64,000 nucleotides of DNA from Defluviicoccus sp. (lineage in GTDB: Bacteria > Pseudomonadota > Alphaproteobacteria > MPNO01): positions 62,001 to 126,000 of the forward strand of contig JAJEHI010000171.1 in the NCBI GenBank assembly GCA_022823775.1, read 5' to 3'. A program made the translations under genes and the position numbers. Positions 1 to 7,666 of this stretch are shown in pieces. Under the pieces are notes generated by a model. It saw only the letters and a list, made by a program, of their open reading frames with translations, had not been told where the DNA came from and searched no databases. Position 1 is the first letter of the stretch. Every line of letters begins with the position of its first letter.

Positions 1-495
1 GCGGGATTGACCGCCTGGGAGCTCGCCGCGCACGGCGTTCCGCACACGGTAATCGTCGACAACGCGGGCGGGCACCTGATGCGCGAAGGCCGGGTCGACC
101 TCTGCATCACCGGTACCGACCGGACCTGCGCCAACGGGGACGTGTGCAACAAGATCGGCACCTATCTGAAAGCGCTCGCCGCGTCCGACAACGGGGTTCC
201 GTTCTACGTCGCCCTGCCCGGCCCGACGATCGACTGGACGGCGGAGTCGGGCGCGGAACTGCCCATCGAGGAGCGCGGGGGCGACGAGGTTTCCACCGCG
301 ACCGGCGAGACGGAAACCGGCGAGGTCCGGACCGTCCGCCTGACCCCGGCGGCGAGTCCGGTATTCAACCCGGCCTTCGACGTGACGCCGGCGCGCCTGG
401 TAACGGCGCTTATCACCGAGCGCGGCATCGCCGAGGCGTCGGAGGAAGGCCTGCTGTCGCTCTACCCTGAGCGGCGGCGGGCGGCGGCGGGGTAG
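1..495 (+). CDS. mtnA: S-methyl-5-thioribose-1-phosphate isomerase, C-terminal part (5' end outside window)
   Basis: Only the last 164 residues are visible; the start lies left of the window. MtnA isomerises methylthioribose-1-phosphate to methylthioribulose-1-phosphate in 5'-methylthioadenosine salvage in the cytosol. The eIF2B-like core is recognisable: [10 protein letters not shown] near visible residue 37 carries the family's catalytic Asp, followed by NKIGTY and a PGPTIDW segment. In most homologues the first motif reads GADR, so the Thr is a mild variation. The gene ends 5 nt before a class II aldolase/dehydrogenase fusion, which suggests one transcript and a shared pathway. Other eIF2B-fold sugar-phosphate isomerases (ribose-1,5-bisphosphate isomerase type) are the alternative, but the C-terminal pattern fits MtnA best. 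Confidence 0.88.
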   Translation, partial: AGLTAWELAAHGVPHTVIVDNAGGHLMREGRVDLCITGTDRTCANGDVCNKIGTYLKALAASDNGVPFYVALPGPTIDWTAESGAELPIEERGGDEVSTATGETETGEVRTVRLTPAASPVFNPAFDVTPARLVTALITERGIAEASEEGLLSLYPERRRAAAG

Positions 496-500
496 GTCGG

Positions 501-2519
501 ATGCAAAGCCTCTATTCGGCACGGGACGCGGCTTCCACGGTCGCCCGTTACGAGGCGGAGGATGTCCCGGAAGACATCGCGCTCCGGGTCTACACGACGC
601 GCCTTCTGGGCGGCGACCCCCGCCTCGTCCTTCACGGCGGAGGCAATACGTCGGTCAAGACGGCCGTGCCCGACATGCTGGGCCAATCCGTCGACGTGCT
701 TTGCGTCAAGGGAAGCGGCTGGGACATGGCCCGTATCGAGCCGTCCGGCCTTCCCGCGGTCCGGCTCGAACCGCTCCGCCGCCTGGCAACGCTCGACAGG
801 CTCGGCGACGAGGAGATGGTCGCCTACCAGCGCGGCAACCTGCTCGATCCGCAGGCGCCGAATCCCTCGACCGAGACGCTGCTGCACGCCTTTCTGCCGC
901 ACAGATTCGTCGACCACACCCATGCGGATGCCGTCCTCGCGCTGACCGACCAGCCGGACGGCGAAGCGATCTGCCGCGAGGTTTATGGCGGGACGATGGG
1001 TCTCGTCCCCTACGTCATGCCGGGATTCCAGCTCGCCAGGGCTTGCGCGGCCGCCCACGCCGCCGATCCTTCGATCGAGGGGCTGATCCTCCTCAAGCAC
1101 GGGATCTTCACGTTCGGCGAGACCGCGGAGGAAGCCTACGAACGGATGATCTCCGCCGTCAGCAGGGCGGAAGCGCGCCTGGAACGACGGACGACCTCGG
1201 TGCGGCCGGCGGCCCCGCCGGAGGTGCCGGCGGCTGCTGTCGCGCCGATCCTCAGGGGCCTCGCGAGCGGCGCCGGCCGCCTTGTCCTCGACTTTCGCGG
1301 CGGCGACGAAGTGCGCGCTTTCGTCGACGGGGAAGAGCTCGAGCGCCGCGCGTCGGGTCCGGTGACACCCGATCACGCGATCCGCACCAAGCCGACACCG
1401 CTGATTCTGCCCGCGCCCCAACCGGGCACGTTGGACCGGTTCGAGCGCGACGCCAAGGCCTCGGCCGCCGCCTTCGTGCGCGGCTACGAGGCCTATTTCG
1501 AGCGCAACAACGCGCGCCAGGAGGAACCCAAACGGGCGCTCGACCCCTACCCGCGCGTGATACTGGTGCCGGGGCTCGGGCTGTTCGGGCTCGGCAACTC
1601 GGCAAAAGCGGCGGCGGTGGCCGCCGACCTGGCGGAGACGACGGCCCGGGTCGTCACGGCGGCGGAATCCTTCGGGCGCTTCGAAAGCATCCCGGAAGCC
1701 GACATCTTCGACGTCGAATACTGGTCGCTGGAGCAAGCGAAACTCGGCAAGACCAGCGAGAAGGCACTCTCCCGCCGGATTGTCGCAGTGACCGGCGGGG
1801 CGTCGGGTATCGGCCGGGCAACGGCGGCCGCATTCTCGCGCGAAGGCGCGGAGGTCGCGATCCTCGACCGCGACCGGGAGGCGGCGGATGGAGCGGCGGA
1901 TGCCATCGGAGCCCGCGCCTTCGCCTGCGATGTCACCGATCCGGACTCGGTCGCGGCGGCCTTCGATGCGGTCGCGGAGTCCTTCGGCGGGCTCGACATC
2001 CTCGTTTCGAACGCCGGCGCCGCCTGGCAGGGAAAGATCGGCGAGGTCGACGAGGAGACGATCCGCGAAAGCTTCGAACTCAACTTCTACGGCCACCAGC
2101 GCGCCGCGCAGGCCGCGGTGCGCATCATGCGCGCGCAGGGGCTTGGCGGCGTGCTGCTCTTCAACACGTCCAAGCAGGCGGTGAATCCCGGCCCCGATTT
2201 CGGCCCCTACGGCCTGCCCAAGGCGGCGACCCTGTTCCTGATGCGGCAATACGCGCTCGATCACGGCGCGGAGGGCATTCGCGCCAACGCGGTCAACGCC
2301 GACCGCATAAGGAGCGGGCTGCTCACGCCGTCGATGATCGAGAAACGCGCCAGGGCGCGTGGTCTCTCGACCGAGGAATACATGGCCGGCAACCTGCTGG
2401 GACGCGAGGTAACGGCGGAAGACGCCGCCAGAGCGTTCGTCGACCTCGCGCTCGCCGAAAAGACGACCGGCGCGGTGCTCACCGTCGACGGCGGCAACAT
2501 CGCCGCCGCGCTGAGGTAG
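501..2519 (+). CDS. bifunctional class II aldolase / short-chain dehydrogenase (RhaD-type fusion)
   Basis: This 672-residue fusion has an N-terminal class II (zinc) aldolase domain, residues ~30-240, and a C-terminal short-chain dehydrogenase, residues ~420-672. The aldolase shows GGGNTSVK near residue 47, the metal-binding HTHAD near 138 and a later HG (HGIFTFGE). The dehydrogenase shows TGGASGIG near 430 for NAD(P) binding, NAGA near 503, and YGLPK with the catalytic Tyr and Lys near 569. Named relatives act as rhamnulose-1-phosphate aldolase/lactaldehyde dehydrogenase: they release DHAP plus an aldehyde and oxidise or reduce the aldehyde. Because it follows mtnA by 5 nt, I infer that it may cleave methylthioribulose-1-phosphate or a 5-deoxypentulose phosphate instead. 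There are no rhamnose genes nearby. Confidence 0.85.
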   Translation: MQSLYSARDAASTVARYEAEDVPEDIALRVYTTRLLGGDPRLVLHGGGNTSVKTAVPDMLGQSVDVLCVKGSGWDMARIEPSGLPAVRLEPLRRLATLDRLGDEEMVAYQRGNLLDPQAPNPSTETLLHAFLPHRFVDHTHADAVLALTDQPDGEAICREVYGGTMGLVPYVMPGFQLARACAAAHAADPSIEGLILLKHGIFTFGETAEEAYERMISAVSRAEARLERRTTSVRPAAPPEVPAAAVAPILRGLASGAGRLVLDFRGGDEVRAFVDGEELERRASGPVTPDHAIRTKPTPLILPAPQPGTLDRFERDAKASAAAFVRGYEAYFERNNARQEEPKRALDPYPRVILVPGLGLFGLGNSAKAAAVAADLAETTARVVTAAESFGRFESIPEADIFDVEYWSLEQAKLGKTSEKALSRRIVAVTGGASGIGRATAAAFSREGAEVAILDRDREAADGAADAIGARAFACDVTDPDSVAAAFDAVAESFGGLDILVSNAGAAWQGKIGEVDEETIRESFELNFYGHQRAAQAAVRIMRAQGLGGVLLFNTSKQAVNPGPDFGPYGLPKAATLFLMRQYALDHGAEGIRANAVNADRIRSGLLTPSMIEKRARARGLSTEEYMAGNLLGREVTAEDAARAFVDLALAEKTTGAVLTVDGGNIAAALR

Positions 2520-2581
2520 GGCATTTTTCGGCCGGCTCGGTCACAGCCGGCTGTCGTCCGCGAATCTCCCCCTCACCCCGG

Positions 2582-2605
2582 CCCTCTCCCCCAAGGGGGA
2601 GAGGG
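2582..2605. repeat. GC-rich inverted repeat (REP-like), left copy
   Basis: A perfect 11-bp inverted repeat (CCCTCTCCCCC, then AA, then its complement) lies between the convergent aldolase and dienelactone hydrolase genes. It belongs to a stretch at about 2565-2670 with two such hairpins. The sequence resembles interspersed palindromic elements common in GC-rich proteobacteria and may also act as a bidirectional terminator. There is no T-run after it on the plus strand. Confidence 0.6.
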
Positions 2606-2634
2606 GGATTCAGGCCGACTCCTCCTTACCTTCT

Positions 2635-2656
2635 CCCCTCCCGCTTGCGGGAGGGG
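2635..2656. repeat. GC-rich inverted repeat (REP-like), right copy
   Basis: A second perfect inverted repeat, 10 bp (CCCCTCCCGC, then TT, then its complement), lies 29 nt after the first. The pair fills most of the 179-nt gap between the two convergent genes. Paired hairpins of this kind are typical of REP-like elements; a terminator role is possible. No other copy was noticed in this window. Confidence 0.55.
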
Positions 2657-2698
2657 TTGGGGGAGGGCGAAAAGAGGAGGAGGGCTTCGCGATCTCCG

Positions 2699-3373
2699 CT
2701 ACCCGACGTGCTCGGCGAACAGGGCGAGCGCGCGCTCGTGGCAGCGCGCCTCGGCGCCGGCGTTATAGACATCCCGGTCGTCGCAGCAGAAGCCGTGCGC
2801 GGAATCGTCGTAGATGAAGGTCGGAACGTCGGGGTGGGCGTCCCGGATCGCCTGCACGTCGCCCATCGGGATCGCGTGGTCCTTGTCGCCGAAATGCATC
2901 TGGATCGGCATGCACGGCGTATCGTTGGCCGCGCGCGCGGCGACGCCGCCGCCGTAGCAGCTTACCGAGCAGGCGAGGCTGTCGAGGTTGCAGCCGCTGA
3001 TCCAGGCGACATAGCCGCCGAAGCAATAGCCGATCAGCCCTACCTTGCCGGCGCCCGACACAGCCTTCGCGGCGGCGTCGACATCGGCGAGGATCCACTC
3101 GTCCGACAGGCTGCCGCGGAGCTCGCGCCCCTTGCCGAACGACACCTCGTCATAGCCGAGCTCGACGCCCTTCTCCGTGCGGTCGAACAGCGCCGGCGCG
3201 ATCGCCGCATAGCCCTTGCCGGCGAACATGTCGACGAGATGCCGGACGTGGCCGTTGACGCCGAAAATCTCCTGAATGACGACGACGCCGCCCTTCGCGG
3301 CCCCGGACGGGTCCGCCCGATAGCCCGCGAGCGTGTGGCCGTCTCCGGCGGTAAGCGTAACGGTCTGTCCCAT
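2699..3373 (-). CDS. dienelactone hydrolase family protein
   Basis: An alpha/beta-hydrolase of 224 residues, the normal size for the dienelactone hydrolase (carboxymethylenebutenolidase) family. The nucleophile elbow is GYCFGG near residue 113-118, so the nucleophile is Cys, as in classical dienelactone hydrolase. The Asp lies in HFGDKDH near 162 and the His in SAHGF near 193, which completes a Cys-Asp-His triad. Such enzymes open lactones made during aromatic ring cleavage, but many paralogues have unknown substrates. It stands alone: the gene upstream (ychF) is 69 nt away and belongs to a housekeeping operon. It could share that operon's read-through. Confidence 0.85.
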   Translation of the reverse strand: MGQTVTLTAGDGHTLAGYRADPSGAAKGGVVVIQEIFGVNGHVRHLVDMFAGKGYAAIAPALFDRTEKGVELGYDEVSFGKGRELRGSLSDEWILADVDAAAKAVSGAGKVGLIGYCFGGYVAWISGCNLDSLACSVSCYGGGVAARAANDTPCMPIQMHFGDKDHAIPMGDVQAIRDAHPDVPTFIYDDSAHGFCCDDRDVYNAGAEARCHERALALFAEHVG

Positions 3374-3442
3374 GTCCCCGGTCTCCCCCGATTGGAAATG
3401 ATGGCGGCCCGGAACCGGGCCGGCGATAGCGGAATTGTACCG

Positions 3443-4540
3443 TCAAACGTTGAAGCGAAAAAGGATCACATCCCCGTCGCGGACGATGTAGTCGCGCCCT
3501 TCGCGGCGCATCCGGGCCGCCTCCTTGGCGCCGAGCTCGCCGCCGCATTCCACATAGTCGGCAAAGGCGACGGTCTCGGCGGCAATGAAGCCGCGGGCGA
3601 AGTCGGTATGAATCTTGCCCGCCGCGTCCTGCGCCCGCGTCCCCCGCGGGACCGTCCAGGCCCGGGTCTCGGTGGGACCGGCGGTGAAGAACGTGATCAG
3701 CCCGAGAAGGTCGTAGCCGGCCCGGACGACCCGGCCGAGCCCCGTTTCCGCCAGACCCAGCGTTTGGAGGAAATCCCGCCGCTCGTCCTCGTCCTCGAGC
3801 CGGGCGATCTCGGCTTCGATGGCGGCGGAGATAATCACCGACGGCGCGGCCTTCTCGGCCGCCCAGCCGGCGACCCGGGCCGAGTGCGCGTTGCCCTCCG
3901 CGGCGGCATCCTCGTCGACGTTGCAGATATAGAGCATGGGCTTGGCGCTCAGCAGCTGCATCCGATCGAACAGCTTTTCCTCGTCCTTTTCGACTTGGAG
4001 GTCGCGCGCGGGCCGGCCGTCCTCCAGCACCGCGGCGGCGCGTTCCACCATGTCGCGCATGGCGATCGCATCCTTGTCGCCGCCGCGCGCCTTCTTGACC
4101 AGCGGTTCGAGCCGCCGCGCGAGGCTGTCGAGATCGGCCAGCATCAGCTCGGTCTCGACGGTTTCCGCGTCGGCGACGGGATCGACCGACCCGGCCCGGT
4201 CGACGTCATCGCCTTCGAAGCAGCGCAAAACATGGGCTATCGCGTCGACCTCGCGGATATGGGCGAGGAACTGGTTGCCCAGCCCCTCCCCCCGGCTCGC
4301 GCCCTGCACGAGGCCGGCGATGTCGACGAAATCGAGCTGGGTCGGCGTGATCTTCGCGGATTCGGCGAGGGCGGCGATCTCGGCCAGGCGGTCGTCGGGC
4401 ACCGCGATGCGGCCGAGATTGGGCTCGACGGTCGAAAACGCGTAGTTCGCCGAAACCGCGGCGTCCGACTGGACAAGGGCGTTGAACAGGCACGACTTCC
4501 CGACATTGGGAAGGCCCACGATGCCGCACCGGAAGCCCAC
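3443..4540 (-). CDS. ychF: redox-regulated ATPase YchF (OLA1 family)
   Basis: A full-length YchF of 365 residues, a cytosolic Obg-family P-loop ATPase that associates with ribosomes and takes part in stress responses. The P-loop GLPNVGKS is at residues 9-16, the switch/G3 region DIAGLVQGAS near 73, and the C-terminal TGS-like domain ends in GDVILFRFNV. The start codon is GTG, and it overlaps the TAG stop of pth by one base, so the two are translationally coupled. The pth-ychF pair is a conserved arrangement in proteobacteria. Confidence 0.96.
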   Translation of the reverse strand: MGFRCGIVGLPNVGKSCLFNALVQSDAAVSANYAFSTVEPNLGRIAVPDDRLAEIAALAESAKITPTQLDFVDIAGLVQGASRGEGLGNQFLAHIREVDAIAHVLRCFEGDDVDRAGSVDPVADAETVETELMLADLDSLARRLEPLVKKARGGDKDAIAMRDMVERAAAVLEDGRPARDLQVEKDEEKLFDRMQLLSAKPMLYICNVDEDAAAEGNAHSARVAGWAAEKAAPSVIISAAIEAEIARLEDEDERRDFLQTLGLAETGLGRVVRAGYDLLGLITFFTAGPTETRAWTVPRGTRAQDAAGKIHTDFARGFIAAETVAFADYVECGGELGAKEAARMRREGRDYIVRDGDVILFRFNV

Positions 4541-5157
4541 TAGCCGCCGGTCTCCGCGCCCTCGACGGTTTCGGGTTTGGGCGGCCTGGGCCGCGGGCAG
4601 AGCAGCGCCACCCTGGTCATGAAGCCCGGATCGTCGCCGGTCACGGCGAGCGGCAGGGCCTCCGCGATGGCTTCGGCGAGCCGCGCGAACAGCGGTCGCT
4701 CGCCGGCCGCAAAATCGCCGAGCACGTGCCTCAGCACGCGATGCTTGTCGCCCGGATGCCCGATCCCGACGCGGATACGGCGGTAATCCGGCCCGATCTG
4801 GGAATGGAGGCTCCTCAGCCCGTTATGCCCCGCATGGCCGCCGCCCTTCCGGATCAGCACCTTGGCCGGGGCGAGGTCGAGCTCGTCATGGATGACGATC
4901 GCGTCGCGCGCGCGCAGCTTGTAGAAATTGAGCGCCGCGCGCACCGAGCGCCCGGACTCGTTCATAAAGGTCTCGGGCTTCAGCAGCAGCACCCGCTCGC
5001 CGGCGATCTCGCCGCTTTGGGCGCGGCCCTGGAACCGGCGCCTCGGCGGGGACAGCCCGTAGCGGGCAGCGATAACGTCAGCGACGACATAGCCGATATT
5101 GTGACGCTGGCGGGCGTGCTTGGGCCCGGGATTTCCGAGCCCGACGACGATCAACAT
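4540..5157 (-). CDS. pth: peptidyl-tRNA hydrolase
   Basis: Pth releases tRNA from peptidyl-tRNA that has dropped off the ribosome. The 205-residue protein has the expected N-terminus GLGNPGPKH with Asn9 and the catalytic His19 (QRHNIGY), followed by KPETFMNESG and HDELDLAP. The GGGHAGHNGLRS segment is the conserved RNA-contact region. The last ~20 residues are a Pro/Glu-rich tail beyond the core fold. It sits 24 nt after rplY and overlaps ychF by one base, so it is part of the run prs-rplY-pth-ychF. Confidence 0.96.
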   Translation of the reverse strand: MLIVVGLGNPGPKHARQRHNIGYVVADVIAARYGLSPPRRRFQGRAQSGEIAGERVLLLKPETFMNESGRSVRAALNFYKLRARDAIVIHDELDLAPAKVLIRKGGGHAGHNGLRSLHSQIGPDYRRIRVGIGHPGDKHRVLRHVLGDFAAGERPLFARLAEAIAEALPLAVTGDDPGFMTRVALLCPRPRPPKPETVEGAETGG

Positions 5158-5181
5158 GGGACCCGGAGGCGCGGCCGCGCG

Positions 5182-5880
5182 CTAGTCTCCGTCGCCGGAC
5201 GGAGCGGCATCGCCGGAGGCATCGCCGCCGGCGTCGCCATCCTCGGCGCCTTCCGCCCCCTCCTCGGCACCCTCTTCGCCCTCGACCTCTTCTTCTTCCT
5301 CGTCCGCCGCCATCACGGTCGGGGCGGCGATGGTCGCGATGGTGAAGTCGCGATCGACGATGGTGAACGCGACGCCCTCGGGAAGCGTGATCGCGCTCGC
5401 GTGGATGGCATCGCCGATGTCCAGGCCCGTGACGTCGATCTCGAACTCGTTGGGGATGTTGTCGGCGGTGCACTGCACCTCGACCTCGTGCCGGACGGTG
5501 TTGAGAACGCCGCCACGCTTGAGGCCGGGGGACTCGTCCTCGTTGAGGAAACGAACCGGCACCGCGACATTGAGCTTGCGGCTTGCCGAGAAACGCAGGA
5601 AATCGACGTGCAGCGGCGCGTCGGTGACCGGATGGAACTGCACCTCGCGCGGCAGGACCCGGTGCTTCTCGCCGTCGACCTCGATATCGACCAGCCGGAT
5701 GAAGAAGCCCGGCTGGCCGAGCTCGCGGTCGAGAACGGGCCGGCCGACATTGATCGGCACCGGCTCGAGCTGGTTGCCGTAGATCATGCCGGGGACCATC
5801 CCGTTTCGACGCGCGGCGCGCGCCGCGCCCTTGCCGACGCCTCCGCGGGGCGTCGCTGCGATGGTGCTCACATCCGCCAT
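5182..5880 (-). CDS. rplY: 50S ribosomal protein L25 (Ctc/TL5 long form)
   Basis: L25 binds 5S rRNA in the large ribosomal subunit. The 232-residue protein is the long two-domain form: the 5S-binding domain spans roughly residues 5-95 (with GMIYGNQLEPVPINV early on) and the beta-barrel C-terminal domain follows to about 185. The final ~45 residues are a low-complexity acidic tail of Glu, Asp, Gly and Ala, longer than in many homologues. The start ATG gives MADVSTIAATPR. It lies between prs (111 nt upstream) and pth (24 nt downstream), an order usual in Alphaproteobacteria. Confidence 0.95.
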   Translation of the reverse strand: MADVSTIAATPRGGVGKGAARAARRNGMVPGMIYGNQLEPVPINVGRPVLDRELGQPGFFIRLVDIEVDGEKHRVLPREVQFHPVTDAPLHVDFLRFSASRKLNVAVPVRFLNEDESPGLKRGGVLNTVRHEVEVQCTADNIPNEFEIDVTGLDIGDAIHASAITLPEGVAFTIVDRDFTIATIAAPTVMAADEEEEEVEGEEGAEEGAEGAEDGDAGGDASGDAAPSGDGD

Positions 5881-5991
5881 GTCGTCTGCCTCCCGGCGCC
5901 GGACCGCCCATTGCGCCGGCCGATGCCGGCGGCGCTCTTCGCGGGTCCCGATTGTCTCGTGGAGCGCCGGGTTTTATCCCCTTGCCGGGGT

Positions 5992-6924
5992 TTAGTCAAA
6001 CAGGCTCGATACCGATCTTTCCTCGGCGATCCTGAGCATCGCCTCCCCCATCAGCGGCGCGATGGATATCTGCCTGACAGTATCCGAGACCCGCACGGCC
6101 TCGGTGGTCAGGATGCTGTCGGTGGTGATCAGCCCGGCCAGCGCGGAAGTGGAGGCGCGCGCCACGGCGCCGCCGGAAAGCACGCCGTGGGTGACGTAGC
6201 CCGAGACCGAGCCGGCGCCGTGCTCGGACAGCGCCTGGGCCGCGTTGCACAGCGTGCCGGCGGAATCCACGATGTCGTCGATCAGGATGCAGTTCCGTCC
6301 CTCGACGTCGCCGATAACGTTCATCACCTCCGATACCCCGGCCCGTTCCCGGCGCTTGTCGATGATCGCGAGGTCGGTGTCGAGACGCCGCGCGACGGCG
6401 CGGGCGCGGATGACGCCGCCCACGTCCGGCGAGATGATGGTGAGCCGGTCGCGACCGATATTCTCCTCGATGTCGCGAACGAAGACCGGCGCGGCGAACA
6501 GATTGTCCAGCGGAATGTCGAAGAACCCCTGGATCTGGCCCGCGTGCAAATCCATGGTGAGAACCCTGTCGGCACCCGCGGTGGTGATCAGGTTGGCCAC
6601 CAGCTTGGCCGAGATCGGCGTTCGCGGCCCCGATTTCCGGTCCTGGCGGGCATAGCCGAAATAGGGGATGACGGCCGTGATGCGCCGCGCCGAGCCACGC
6701 TTCAGCGCGTCCAGCATCACCAGCAGTTCCATCAGGTTGTCGTTCGCCGGATAGGACGTGGACTGGACCACGAACACATCCTCGCCGCGGACGTTCTCGT
6801 GGATTTCGACGAAACACTCCATGTCCGAGAAGCGCCGGATGCTGGCGTCGGTCAGGGGAAGCTGCAAATAGGCCGAAATCGCCTCGGCGAGCGGGCGGTT
6901 GCTGTTGCCGGCGAGGATTTTCAT
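5992..6924 (-). CDS. prs: ribose-phosphate pyrophosphokinase (PRPP synthetase)
   Basis: Prs makes 5-phosphoribosyl-1-pyrophosphate from ribose-5-phosphate and ATP for purine, pyrimidine, His, Trp and NAD synthesis. The start at 6924 gives MKILAGNSN and 310 residues, the family's normal length; an in-frame extension to 7038 is Arg/Ala-rich, runs into the VOC gene and is not credible. Visible motifs are [11 protein letters not shown] near residue 95, the catalytic [12 protein letters not shown] near 128 and the PRPP-binding loop [13 protein letters not shown] near 215. It follows the VOC gene by 20 nt and precedes rplY. Confidence 0.96.
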   Translation of the reverse strand: MKILAGNSNRPLAEAISAYLQLPLTDASIRRFSDMECFVEIHENVRGEDVFVVQSTSYPANDNLMELLVMLDALKRGSARRITAVIPYFGYARQDRKSGPRTPISAKLVANLITTAGADRVLTMDLHAGQIQGFFDIPLDNLFAAPVFVRDIEENIGRDRLTIISPDVGGVIRARAVARRLDTDLAIIDKRRERAGVSEVMNVIGDVEGRNCILIDDIVDSAGTLCNAAQALSEHGAGSVSGYVTHGVLSGGAVARASTSALAGLITTDSILTTEAVRVSDTVRQISIAPLMGEAMLRIAEERSVSSLFD

Positions 6925-6944
6925 CGCGGTGGTTCGGCGCGCGG

Positions 6945-7562
6945 CTACGAGCGCAGACGCGACCGGTCGTGCACGGTCGTATCCTGCCCGGGGGGCGGAT
7001 TCTCTATCGCTTCCTCGAGCGACTGCGCCTCGCGCCATTCGTCGGGCGGGCGGATGTGTCCGGGATTGCCGATCTGGTCGAGCCCCCAGTAGATCTCGAG
7101 CCGGTGATTGTCGGGATCGCGGAATTCGACCGCGATCTGGCAGCCCGCGCGGCGGCGGCCGTGAAAGTCGATCGGGACGCCGTGCTCCTCCAGGTGATCG
7201 CGGGCTCGCAGCACTTCGTCGAGGGTCGCGACCTCGAAGGCCATGTGGTCGAGCTCGGTATTGTCAGCCTCTTCGCTCATCCCGCCGACCAGCGCGACGC
7301 CGTGGTGGTCGGCGTTGCAGCGCATGAACACCATGCCGCCCGGCATCATGGTCTCCGGGTAGACGTCCGACACCCTGAAGCCGAGAACGTCGGTGTAGAA
7401 CGCCACCGAACGGGCCATGTCGCGCACCTTGAGGACGACGTGGCCGATCTTGCGAACCGCGAAGGGGAGCCCCGCCGGCGTCTCCCGCCGGGCGAGCGCC
7501 GCGATGTCCTCGCGCGCGAGCCCGTCCAGATCGACGACGCCGCGCCCGCGTTCGAGTGCCAT
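6945..7562 (-). CDS. VOC-family (glyoxalase / extradiol dioxygenase-like) protein
   Basis: A 205-residue protein with one vicinal-oxygen-chelate domain. The fold markers are [18 protein letters not shown] near residue 38, the metal-site region LDHMAFEV near 110 and [12 protein letters not shown] near 150, with the last metal Glu in the LEIYW segment. The C-terminal ~40 residues are a Pro-rich extension. I chose the ATG at 7562 because AAAGGAAAGAG lies just upstream and because an ATG further out (7604) falls inside the likely promoter. It is the first gene of a run that continues with prs; its substrate is unknown. Alternatives within the superfamily are a lyase or dioxygenase. Confidence 0.82.
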   Translation of the reverse strand: MALERGRGVVDLDGLAREDIAALARRETPAGLPFAVRKIGHVVLKVRDMARSVAFYTDVLGFRVSDVYPETMMPGGMVFMRCNADHHGVALVGGMSEEADNTELDHMAFEVATLDEVLRARDHLEEHGVPIDFHGRRRAGCQIAVEFRDPDNHRLEIYWGLDQIGNPGHIRPPDEWREAQSLEEAIENPPPGQDTTVHDRSRLRS

Positions 7563-7593
7563 GCTCTTTCCTTTCGGCGGTGCATTCGCGGCC

Positions 7594-7623
7594 AATATAT
7601 TCAACCCGCCCGAAGAGCGGCAA
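7594..7623 (-). promoter_or_regulatory. putative sigma70 promoter for VOC-prs-rplY-pth-ychF
   Basis: On the minus strand TTGCCG (7623-7618) and TATATT (7599-7594) are 18 bp apart. The predicted transcript would start about 25 nt before the VOC start codon at 7562. TATATT stands out in otherwise GC-rich DNA. There is no better candidate directly upstream of prs, so this may drive the whole run. Confidence 0.5.
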
Positions 7624-7666
7624 GCGGCGTTCCCGGTCCTCGCCGCCGCTTTTTCCGCGTGGGGTT

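Noticed and set aside
701-4543. A 1280-codon open frame on the plus strand
   Set aside because: It runs out of frame through the aldolase gene and antisense through the hydrolase and ychF. Its translation is Arg/Gly/Ala-rich with no known domain. Long stop-free frames are expected in DNA this rich in GC.
5978-5990. Terminator after prs
   Set aside because: A 4-bp CCCC/GGGG stem with a short A-rich tail on the minus strand is too weak, and rplY follows in the same operon.
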